Assembly (NCBI GenBank): GCA_964577195.1
Contig: CAZNYF010000169.1
Span: forward strand, 1 to 5,903
Reading direction: 5' to 3'
Length of the DNA stretch: 5,903 nt
Source of the DNA: HyVt-560 sp964577195
Lineage (GTDB): Bacteria > Pseudomonadota > Gammaproteobacteria > UWMA-0217
Notes under the pieces: model-generated
The model's input: only the letters and a program-made list of their open reading frames with translations
Database searches by the model: none
What the model was told of the DNA's origin: nothing
Part shown: positions 1 through 5,903 of the stretch, in pieces
Layout: each line of letters opens with the position of its first letter
How positions within the stretch are numbered: the first letter of the stretch is position 1
Position numbers and translations under genes: made by a program

Positions 1-1239
1 GCCGTCGGCTCGGGGGCATTGCCGTTGACAGGCGCAATCATTCTGGCTGTGATATTTGAAACGGCTGGCGCATTGATTGCAGGTGGTGAGGTGGTGTCCA
101 CTATATCCAAAGGGATTATCGATCCATCTGTGATGCCTGATTCCCAAACCTTTATTCTAGCCATGGGTTCGGCTTTGCTGGCCGCCGCCATCTGGCTTAA
201 TATGGCAACTTATGTCGGTGCGCCGGTTTCGACTACGCATTCGATTGTGGGTGGTGTTGTTGGCGTAGGTATTGCCGCTGCTGGATTCGCGGCAGTCAAC
301 TGGCCGGTGATGTCAAAAATCGTTGCTAGCTGGTTTATTTCACCCATTCTGGGCGGGTTGATCGCTGTATTATTTCTGATGATGATGCGTAAAACCATTT
401 TTAGCAAAAAAGACATGTTGACGGCAAGCCGTCAATGGGTGCCGGTGTTTGTTGGAATTATGGCTGCTGCATTTACCGTGTATCTGACCATGAAAGGGTT
501 GAAAAAAATCTGGCAGCCCGAGCCGTGGATGCTCATGACCATCGGTGCGGTATCATTCATGTTAGTGATTCTTTTAGTGCGTCCATTGGTCGCTCGCGCC
601 TCACAGAAAATTGACAACACTAGTCGAAACGTTAACCGCTTGTTTAATATTCCCTTAGTATTTGCTGCGGCGCTGCTGTCCTTTGCTCATGGTGCAAATG
701 ATGTTGCCAATGCTATTGGCCCACTGTCGGCCATTGTTGATGCTGCTAGTACTGGTGAAATTCAATCCCAAGTTGGCATACCTCTGTGGGTGATGCTGAT
801 CGGAGCTGCGGGTATTGCCTTAGGTCTGGCTCTGTTTGGTGCCAAGCTAATCAAAAAGGTGGGCAAACAATTGACCTCACTCAACCAAAGTCGTGCCTTC
901 TGTGTGGCTTTGTCGGCAGCTATCACGGTGATTGCCGCTTCAGCTCTTGGTTTACCGGTGAGCTCTACACACATTACTATTGGCGCAATTTTCGGTATCG
1001 GATTTTACCGTGAATACTTGGATAAGGTTTCCTGTCGGGAGCGTGAGTGTGTTCGCAGTGATGATGCGCCTCGTAATAAAGGACTATTAGCCAATCCCGC
1101 GCCACGTATCCTTCCTAGAAAATTAGTGCGTCGTGGGCAGTTCGTTAGCATTCTTGCCGCTTGGTTTATCACTGTGCCAAGTACTGCTTTGCTAGCTAGC
1201 CTGGTATTTCTTCTCTCTAATGCCGCTTTTGGGAGTTAA
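1..1239 (+). CDS. PiT-family inorganic phosphate permease, 5'-truncated by window edge
   Basis: Inner-membrane carrier that imports inorganic phosphate, by family knowledge as a metal-phosphate/proton or Na+ symporter. The frame is open from base 1 and stops with TAA at 1237-1239, giving 412 visible residues. The first residues (AVGSGALPLTGAI) match the stretch just after the first family signature, so only about 30-50 N-terminal residues should be missing; the TTG at 19 is not the real start. About ten or eleven hydrophobic segments are visible. The second-repeat signature GANDVANAIG lies at 691-720. The paired half-repeat motifs GAPVSTTHS (217-243) and GLPVSSTHI (949-975) show the family's internal duplication. 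A hydrophilic loop with two cysteines (SCRERECV) and many basic residues (about 1021-1135) precedes the last helix. The gene lies just upstream of ppk1, which fits supplying phosphate for polyphosphate synthesis. The family is secure; whether it is PitA-type or Na+-coupled cannot be told. Confidence 0.93.
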   Translation, partial: AVGSGALPLTGAIILAVIFETAGALIAGGEVVSTISKGIIDPSVMPDSQTFILAMGSALLAAAIWLNMATYVGAPVSTTHSIVGGVVGVGIAAAGFAAVNWPVMSKIVASWFISPILGGLIAVLFLMMMRKTIFSKKDMLTASRQWVPVFVGIMAAAFTVYLTMKGLKKIWQPEPWMLMTIGAVSFMLVILLVRPLVARASQKIDNTSRNVNRLFNIPLVFAAALLSFAHGANDVANAIGPLSAIVDAASTGEIQSQVGIPLWVMLIGAAGIALGLALFGAKLIKKVGKQLTSLNQSRAFCVALSAAITVIAASALGLPVSSTHITIGAIFGIGFYREYLDKVSCRERECVRSDDAPRNKGLLANPAPRILPRKLVRRGQFVSILAAWFITVPSTALLASLVFLLSNAAFGS

Positions 1240-1318
1240 GGGAATGAAACTCGCCGCACACGCTTTAGGTACTGACCGTCTCAAAGTTGAGGCTGGGACT
1301 TCCTGTAAGCCAAACATT

Positions 1319-1323
1319 GGAGA
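1319..1323 (+). promoter_or_regulatory. Ribosome binding site favouring ppk1 start at 1331
   Basis: GGAGA followed by a 7-base A/T-rich spacer (AAATAAA) and ATG at 1331. This is the best-spaced Shine-Dalgarno among the in-frame candidates. The in-frame ATG at 1244 has a plausible GGGAG at 1231-1235 inside the end of the phosphate permease gene, so it remains a possible alternative; the ATG at 1220 has no good site. Confidence 0.6.
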
Positions 1324-1330
1324 AAATAAA

Positions 1331-3532
1331 ATGACCAAAGCCTGTCAGGATATTGATACGGCAGATCATAACGATGCTGTACCGCTGTTAGCGAAATCCA
1401 TATCGACCGTACCTGCCCCCCTAGAAGAAATAGGTGGTGATAAATATTATGTGAACCGCGAGTTAAGCTGGTTGGAATTTAATAAGAGAGTGCTGAGCGA
1501 AGCCGACAATGATTGCAACCCTCTGCTGGAGCGAATCAAGTTTCTCGCCATCGCAGATTCAAACATTGACGATTTCTACATGAAACGCATTGGTGGACTA
1601 AAGCAGCAGATAGGTGCCGGCATAGAAAAAGTTAGCGTAGATGGTCGCTCACCTAAACAGCAAGTTAGTGAGTGTGTTAACGAAATCCGGCTGTTTCAGG
1701 CGCGAGCGGTAGAAATTCGTAATAACGTTCTAGCTAAGCTTGAAAATACAGGCATCCGGCTGTGCCAGTACAATTCACTGGATGAGAAACATCGCGAACG
1801 CCTGAGTAAAATTTTCCGCAAAAAAATTCTGCCCTTGATTACGCCGTTGCCGATAGATGCCAACACCCCGTTGCCTTTTATATCTAACCTGTCAGTTAAT
1901 CTTCTGGTGCAATTTAGACGTTCAAGCAGTAAAAAATTGCGGTTAGCCCGAATCAAACTACCCGATAGCAAAGTAGTGCCACGGTTTGTGAGAGTTAGCC
2001 GCAGAGGTCATGATTATGTTTTGATTGAAGACATTATAAGTAATCATTTAGATCTAGTATTCCCGTCGATGCAAGTGCTAGGTACGGGGTTGTTTCGCAT
2101 TACTCGAAATGCCATTTCAGATATGGATACAGCGGGTGCGAACGACCTTCTGGAAGTCATTGAAAGTCAATTACGCACTCGCAAATTTGCGCCAGTCGTG
2201 CGTTTGCAAACCAGTCCAGGTCTTAGCAGTGGTGTTAGTGACCTACTGGCAGGGAAACTGCAATTGCGCGATAGTGATATTTTCGCCGATGAACCGTTAC
2301 TGGGTATTAGTGACCTGATGGAGTTGGCCCGTATTGAAATGCCTGAACTGTTGAACGCGCCGCATGTTCCCATCAACAATACGGCACTGCCTACGGAGTG
2401 CAATATTTTTGAAAGCATCCGTGAGGCGGGGACTATTTTGCTACAACACCCTTATGAGTCTTTTGTTACCTCAGTCACTCGATTGATACGCACCGCCAGC
2501 AATGATCCCAAAGTGTTGTCGATTAAAATGACGCTATATCGAACATCGTCAGATTCTAAGATTATTAAATATCTCATCAACGCTGTTCAAAACGGCAAGC
2601 AGGTAGCTGTAGTTATTGAACTTCAAGCACGCAATGATGAAGCCGCTAATATTAAGTGGGCAGACCGCCTGAAACAGGCAGGCATTCATGTTAACTGTGG
2701 TGTGCTCGGTGTAAAAACCCATTGTAAAACCATCCAGGTGGTGCGCCATGAAGAAGGTGTTTTGCGCCGCTACTCACACTTTGGTACGGGCAATTATCAT
2801 GCTGGAACAGCGCGGTTGTACAGTGACGTAGGGCTGCTTACCTGCGACGAAGTACTCGCCGATGATCTCGCTAATTTATTTAATTACCTGACAACTCGCT
2901 GGAGCATAGGTGAAGACTATTCTCAAATGTTGATCGCGCCGCAGGCAATTAAAAAAACCTTGCTAGCAAATATCAAGCGTGAAATTGCTTTGCATAGCGC
3001 TGATACACCTGGGTTGCTCCGACTAAAAACCAATGCGTTGGAAGATGTTGATGTCGTCCGTGCACTGTACCAGGCGTCGCAAGCGGGGGTTAAGGTAGAG
3101 CTTTTGGTTCGCGATATTTGCCGATTGCGCCCCGGCGTTAAAGGTTTGTCAGAAAATATCAAAGTCACTAGCATCGTTGGTCGATTTCTTGAGCACAGCC
3201 GTGTCTACTTTTTTGGCAATGGTGGAAACCATGAGTACTATATTGGCTCAGCCGACTTGATGGGGCGAAATCTTGAGCGACGTGTTGAACTACTGGTGCC
3301 GGTTAACGATGCCGATGCCCGCGATCAACTGAAACTGTTGTTTAAAAATCAATTGTCGGATAACCGCAATGCGTGGCAGATGAATAGTGATGGCAGCTAC
3401 CGCAAGCTCAAACCTACCGAAAATAGTGATTTTACCGACTGCCATGAGATGGCCATCCAGGCAGCATTAATTCGAATGCAAGATGAAAACAAACGAGCCG
3501 CCGCTATTAACAGCGTTCGCGACAAGCAATAA
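1331..3532 (+). CDS. ppk1: Polyphosphate kinase 1 (PPK1)
   Basis: Reversibly transfers the gamma phosphate of ATP to a growing inorganic polyphosphate chain; PPK1 is a cytosolic, membrane-associated enzyme. With the start at 1331 it has 733 residues (E. coli PPK has 688), the excess being mostly a poorly conserved N-terminal lead of about 37 residues. By comparison with E. coli PPK the N domain begins at about residue 38 (YYVNRELSWLEFN), the head domain runs about 142-350, and C1 and C2 about 351-716. HPYESF is at 373-378. The autophosphorylated histidine is H464 (in VKTHCK; E. coli H435), and the second conserved histidine is H622 (in FLEHSRVYFF; E. coli H592). The phosphate/Mg-binding arginines are R404 (LYR) and R434 (ELQAR). 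All are present, so it should be active. One oddity is ELQARN, where the usual residue after the arginine is Phe. The gene starts 91 bases after the phosphate permease stop and lies 20 bases before the next gene. In-frame upstream ATGs at 1244 and 1220 would add 29 or 37 residues. No ppx is visible. Confidence 0.96.
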   Translation: MTKACQDIDTADHNDAVPLLAKSISTVPAPLEEIGGDKYYVNRELSWLEFNKRVLSEADNDCNPLLERIKFLAIADSNIDDFYMKRIGGLKQQIGAGIEKVSVDGRSPKQQVSECVNEIRLFQARAVEIRNNVLAKLENTGIRLCQYNSLDEKHRERLSKIFRKKILPLITPLPIDANTPLPFISNLSVNLLVQFRRSSSKKLRLARIKLPDSKVVPRFVRVSRRGHDYVLIEDIISNHLDLVFPSMQVLGTGLFRITRNAISDMDTAGANDLLEVIESQLRTRKFAPVVRLQTSPGLSSGVSDLLAGKLQLRDSDIFADEPLLGISDLMELARIEMPELLNAPHVPINNTALPTECNIFESIREAGTILLQHPYESFVTSVTRLIRTASNDPKVLSIKMTLYRTSSDSKIIKYLINAVQNGKQVAVVIELQARNDEAANIKWADRLKQAGIHVNCGVLGVKTHCKTIQVVRHEEGVLRRYSHFGTGNYHAGTARLYSDVGLLTCDEVLADDLANLFNYLTTRWSIGEDYSQMLIAPQAIKKTLLANIKREIALHSADTPGLLRLKTNALEDVDVVRALYQASQAGVKVELLVRDICRLRPGVKGLSENIKVTSIVGRFLEHSRVYFFGNGGNHEYYIGSADLMGRNLERRVELLVPVNDADARDQLKLLFKNQLSDNRNAWQMNSDGSYRKLKPTENSDFTDCHEMAIQAALIRMQDENKRAAAINSVRDKQ

Positions 3533-3536
3533 ATTT

Positions 3537-3544
3537 AAGAGAGA
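3537..3544 (+). promoter_or_regulatory. Ribosome binding site for the PycTM-like gene
   Basis: AAGAGAGA ends 8 bases before the ATG at 3553, within the 20-base gap after the ppk1 stop. It supports 3553 as the real start, upstream of the assembly gap, rather than internal ATGs at 3590 or 3716. Confidence 0.6.
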
Positions 3545-3552
3545 TACAAATA

Positions 3553-4339
3553 ATGGCAAAAGATAAACAAGTCCTCAAAATTACCAAAAATGAAACGAAA
3601 ACTGACGANNNNNNNNNNNNNNNNNNNNNNNNNNNNNNNNNNNNNNNNNNNNNNNNNNNNNNNNNNNNNNNNNNNNNNNNNNNNNNNNNNNNNNNNNNNN
3701 NNNNNNNNAAAAAAGATGCCTGCGAAAAAAATATCTGGAAAGGCTAAATTGGTTGCGGCTAAGGGCGGGAAAAAAGTTGATCTAAATCCGTCCTCAATGG
3801 GTACTTCCCGTGGCATCGAATCCATGTTTCGCAATTCTTACCGTGCGCAACTGGATATGCTGGCGTTAGCGGCGATTAAGGCCAATATCATGATTTCGCT
3901 AAACGGGCTACTGGTTTCTATTTTATTGATTTCAGGGGCTTATTTCTTGAATCAGGAACCCATGTTAGTTATACCGTTAGTAGCGTTTTTGTTGACCTGT
4001 ACGATAGCCATTATTTTCGCGGTGCTAGCGGCGCGTCCTGTTGTTGGCAGAAACAAGCACACACTAGAAGACTTCAGAAATGATGACGCCGACCTTCTCG
4101 TATTCGAGCAATTTGCCAAATTGCCACGCGAGGACTATCTTAGTGCGATGCAAGAAATGGTACGTAACAATGACAGGGTATACAACAATATGATTGTTCA
4201 TATCCACGGCATGGGGCGAATGGCTGATTACAAGTTTAATAAACTGTATATTTCTTACAGTGCCTTTATGATTGGGTTGGTAATTAGTGTGTTGTTATTG
4301 CTAGCGGTTATTGTGAATGCGGCTATAACAGGAGCCTAA
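3553..4339 (+). CDS. PycTM/DUF5706-like membrane protein with lysine-rich N-terminal tail (interrupted by assembly gap)
   Basis: The start at 3553 (MAKDKQVLKITK) has a good ribosome binding site; the stop TAA is at 4337-4339. Before the N-run the frame is +1 and after it +2. The two pieces join as one protein if the true gap is a multiple of three, and the 100 Ns are evidently a placeholder. After the gap a Lys/Ala-rich stretch (KKMPAKKISGKAK, then GGKK) leads into a membrane domain. TM1 is at about 3875-3949 and begins with the telling IKANIMISLNGLLVSILL; TM2 is at about 3961-4038 and ends in AARPVV. A hydrophilic stretch of about 68 residues follows (LLVFEQFAKLPREDYLSAM, then IHGMGRMADYKFNKL), and TM3 is at about 4244-4330. 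This order and the KAN..ISLNG, RP and K(Y/F)..L..aY motifs resemble the PycTM family (Pycsar effector transmembrane proteins, DUF5706), as recalled and not searched. Positive-inside reasoning puts the Lys tail and central stretch in the cytoplasm. Known PycTM proteins respond to cyclic pyrimidine nucleotides, but no cyclase is in the window, so its function here is unknown. Confidence 0.72.
3609..3708. other. Assembly gap: exactly 100 Ns
   Basis: A run of exactly 100 Ns, the conventional size for a scaffold gap of unknown length. It falls inside the Lys-codon-rich 5' part of the PycTM-like gene and is flanked by A-rich sequence, with six As directly after it. A low-complexity or repetitive Lys/Ala coding stretch is a likely cause of the break, by inference. 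The real length is not known. Confidence 0.95.
4330..4334 (+). promoter_or_regulatory. Ribosome binding site deciding a GTG start
   Basis: AGGAG lies inside the last codons of the PycTM-like gene, 9 bases before the GTG at 4344. It selects this GTG (GTG TGG GGC) as the start of the next gene and suggests coupled translation. Confidence 0.65.
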
Positions 4340-4343
4340 CTGG

Positions 4344-5354
4344 GTGTGGGGCTTATCCAGGGCAGTGGTTTCGCTGCTTAGTTTTTTTGCGCTAGTTGGT
4401 TTGATGTCTGTATCCGCTTCGATTTTTGCAGCGGAGCGTCAGTCGCTTTACGGTTATTACGAGCCGTCTGGTGTTACTCAACTTGACGATGGCAGAATAC
4501 TGATTGTTGAAGACGAAAAAAGTGTGCCCATTAGTTTGTTAGTGGCTAAAGGTGCACAGGGCTTTGCCGGCGAGCCGCTGCGAATGGCAGCTAATATTGA
4601 TATGCTTTTTGGTAAATCTATCGTCGGTAAGTTAGATGATATGGAAGCAGTCACACTAGGCTCAGATGGTTATGTCTATGCCATTACATCGCATTCGCGT
4701 ACAGCAAGGGGAAATCGCTTTAAAAAACGTGAAAAACTGATTCGCTTCAAAGTAGACGGTAATCGTGCTGTTGATGTTGGTGTTATCAAGTCCCTTCGCG
4801 ATCAGATTACGGCGCTAAACCGTCATCTCGCTGATGCTGGCGATATTGTAAACGCTAGTGACGATGACCACTTCAGTATCGAAGGCATGGCTTATGATAA
4901 AGCCGAAAATCGTTTACTCATTGGTTTACGTGGCCCATTGGTTGACAAGCAGGCAGTTATCGTTGTGCTACCCGACCCACAATCGGCATTTGAAAAAAAA
5001 ACCTCAGACAATTTAATCAATAATAAAGTTATCTACCTTGATCTGGATGGTGGCGGAATTCGTGCGTTGGCGTTTGCTCCAGAACTTGACGGTTTTCTAA
5101 TTATTTCCCGTAAACAAAAAAAAGGTGCGGCATTCAAGCTTTGGCTATGGAGCGCCAACGATGAACAGTCCCCGCGCCGCATCAGGATTGAGAAAAAATT
5201 TAATTTAAAAAAAGCTGAAGGTGTGACGCCGGTACGTCACCATGGAGTTGAAAAAATAATGTTGGTATTTGACAGCGGGCATAAATTTCGTGGCAACTAT
5301 GCTGATTTTGTGCTGTTGTCCTATGACGAACTGAAAATCGAGGCAGCGAAGTAG
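4344..5354 (+). CDS. Exported DUF3616-like protein, probable beta-propeller
   Basis: 336 residues from a GTG start, 4 bases after the upstream stop. Residues 1-30 look like a Sec signal peptide: one Arg at residue 6, a hydrophobic core at about 8-27, and likely cleavage near 29-30 (IFAA, then ERQ). The mature protein should be periplasmic. The second half carries motifs I associate with DUF3616: IEGMAYD (179-185), LLIGLRGPL (191-199), LDLDGGGIRAL (232-242), AEGVTPV (291-297) and LVFDSGHKFRG (307-317). A loose repeat of the form 'E/G-hydrophobic, then DG or equivalent, then a beta strand' recurs near residues 41-58, 99-120, 179-198, 238-256 and 291-312. This suggests propeller blades related to the esterase/phytase-like propeller folds. 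No catalytic residues can be assigned and the biochemical role is unknown. Its position between a membrane protein and an outer-membrane barrel gene, in a phosphate/polyphosphate operon, would fit a periplasmic partner or a phosphoester-related function, but that is inference. Long A runs (nine As at 4993-5001, eight at 5116-5123) leave the frame intact. Confidence 0.72.
   Translation: MWGLSRAVVSLLSFFALVGLMSVSASIFAAERQSLYGYYEPSGVTQLDDGRILIVEDEKSVPISLLVAKGAQGFAGEPLRMAANIDMLFGKSIVGKLDDMEAVTLGSDGYVYAITSHSRTARGNRFKKREKLIRFKVDGNRAVDVGVIKSLRDQITALNRHLADAGDIVNASDDDHFSIEGMAYDKAENRLLIGLRGPLVDKQAVIVVLPDPQSAFEKKTSDNLINNKVIYLDLDGGGIRALAFAPELDGFLIISRKQKKGAAFKLWLWSANDEQSPRRIRIEKKFNLKKAEGVTPVRHHGVEKIMLVFDSGHKFRGNYADFVLLSYDELKIEAAK
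5340..5343 (+). promoter_or_regulatory. Weak ribosome binding site for the overlapping GTG start
   Basis: GAGG ends 10 bases before the GTG at 5354. The spacing is long and the site short. Because the stop and start overlap (TAGTG, 5352-5356), translation of the downstream gene is probably coupled to the DUF3616-like gene. Confidence 0.4.
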
Positions 5355-5903
5355 TGAGTTGGCGCCGTTTAGCAAAGTGGTTAATTGCGCTCACCACTAT
5401 AGTATTATCTTTGTTGCTGTCGACCGCTAGTCTGGCAGACAGTGCAGTAGTACCAGCAGCAGGCGCCAACGAGCCTAGTGTTAAAAGCGTACCTAGTGCA
5501 AAAGAACTGTCTCACAAACAGGACGAACGACGCCCCGATGAACAGTTTCAGATTACTTTGTTTGGCAGACCGCTAACCATTGGTGGCGAATACGAATTTG
5601 GACCGGTTCATCGTAGAAATTTTTCTCTGGGTAGGCGTGATGATGATCTGCTCCGGCTTGACCAAGAGTTGGAGTTGGAGCTTTTTTATCAGTGGTCAGC
5701 AGATATCAATGTGTTTTTGCAAGGAAAATACAAGCATCGCAATAACCTTTATGTGGAAGGTAAGCCGTCAAGTATTGACGACAGGGTAGAACGAGGTGAG
5801 GCATGGATCTATTGGTCTAATTTATTTGATGGCCACTGGGGAATACAACTTGGACGTCAAAACATTGAAGAAAAACGCGAATGGTGGTGGGAAGATGATC
5901 TTG
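5354..5903 (+). CDS. AlgE-like (alginate export family) outer-membrane beta-barrel, 3'-truncated by window edge
   Basis: The frame opens at GTG 5354, sharing one base with the upstream stop, and stays open to the window end, giving 183 visible residues. A clear Sec signal peptide covers residues 1-28: basic n-region SWRRLAK, hydrophobic core about 9-23, cleavage at SLA before DS. A linker rich in Pro, Ser and charged residues (about 29-65) follows. Amphipathic alternating strands then come in series: FQITLFGRPLTIGGEYEFG (65-83), LLRLDQELELELFYQ (99-113), INVFLQGKYKHR (118-129), GEAWIYW (148-154) and GIQLGRQNI (163-171). The block IEEKREWWWEDDL at 171-183 is one I recognise from the alginate export (AlgE-like) family. 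The family forms outer-membrane barrels that pass anionic polymers or small solutes. Most members are not proven alginate exporters, and no alginate genes are visible here. Given the ppk1 operon, the substrate could be another anionic compound, but this is inference. Confidence 0.78.
   Translation, partial: MSWRRLAKWLIALTTIVLSLLLSTASLADSAVVPAAGANEPSVKSVPSAKELSHKQDERRPDEQFQITLFGRPLTIGGEYEFGPVHRRNFSLGRRDDDLLRLDQELELELFYQWSADINVFLQGKYKHRNNLYVEGKPSSIDDRVERGEAWIYWSNLFDGHWGIQLGRQNIEEKREWWWEDDL

Noticed and set aside
1280..1291. Small inverted repeat CTCAA-AG-TTGAG between the permease and ppk1
   Set aside because: A 5-base stem with a 2-base loop is too small for a terminator, has no T-tract and is expected by chance; it could also be coding if ppk1 starts at 1244.
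1344..1361. CTGTCA-like start of a possible Pho box (CTGTCAGGATATTGATAC) near the ppk1 start
   Set aside because: The second half (TTGATA) matches the Pho half-site poorly, and the site lies inside the ppk1 coding region just after the likely start.
2923..3174. Minus-strand open frame of 83 codons within ppk1
   Set aside because: It is antisense to a strongly conserved catalytic part of PPK1, with no supporting features; a shadow frame.
3590..3608. ATG at 3590 as the start of the membrane protein gene
   Set aside because: It is only in frame because the gap is written as 100 Ns. ATG 3553 has a proper ribosome binding site, and the frames reconcile if the gap is a multiple of three.
3553..4339. 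A complete Pycsar defence operon
   Set aside because: Only an effector-like membrane protein is seen. No nucleotide cyclase or other defence gene is present in the 5.9 kb, so calling a defence system is not supported.
5200..5469. Minus-strand open frame of 89 codons across the end of the DUF3616-like gene and the start of the barrel gene
   Set aside because: It is fully covered by two better-supported plus-strand genes, and its product shows no recognisable domain; it is a shadow frame.
5580..5789. Plus-strand 69-codon open frame in the last part of the window
   Set aside because: It overlaps the AlgE-like barrel frame, which has a signal peptide and family motifs; this one is a shadow frame.

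Overview
The window (5,903 bases) holds five genes, all on the + strand and tightly packed. Both end genes are cut by the window edges. Packed plus-strand genes, Shine-Dalgarno starts (two of them GTG), Sec signal peptides and an outer-membrane barrel protein indicate a Gram-negative bacterium. Protein flavour and a moderate GC content (mid-40s percent by eye) suggest a gammaproteobacterium, perhaps marine. That taxonomic call comes from memory of similar proteins, not from a search.

Layout: (1) 1-1239, a PiT-family inorganic phosphate permease missing its extreme N-terminus. (2) About 1331-3532, polyphosphate kinase 1 (ppk1) with both catalytic histidines and both phosphate-binding arginines. 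(3) 3553-4339, a membrane protein whose C-terminal part looks like the PycTM/DUF5706 family (the transmembrane Pycsar effector fold). It sits behind a lysine-rich N-terminal tail that is interrupted by exactly 100 Ns, an assembly gap. (4) 4344-5354, an exported DUF3616-like (beta-propeller-like) protein with a GTG start. (5) 5354 to the window end, the N-terminal part of an AlgE-like (alginate export family) outer-membrane beta-barrel, also with a GTG start, overlapping the previous stop codon by one base.

The gaps between genes 2 to 5 are 20, 4 and -1 bases and no terminator is visible, so they are probably one transcript. The PiT gene lies at most 91 bases upstream of ppk1 and may belong to it. 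Together the products would form a line through the cell envelope: phosphate uptake across the inner membrane, polyphosphate synthesis at its inner face, a Lys-tailed membrane protein, a periplasmic protein and an outer-membrane pore. The most interesting point is the PycTM-like protein in a phosphate/polyphosphate operon with no cyclase gene in view. A role as a polyphosphate- or nucleotide-responsive membrane protein is a hypothesis, not something the sequence proves.

No RNA genes, CRISPR arrays, insertion sequences or phage genes were seen. No intergenic stretch exceeds 300 bases.
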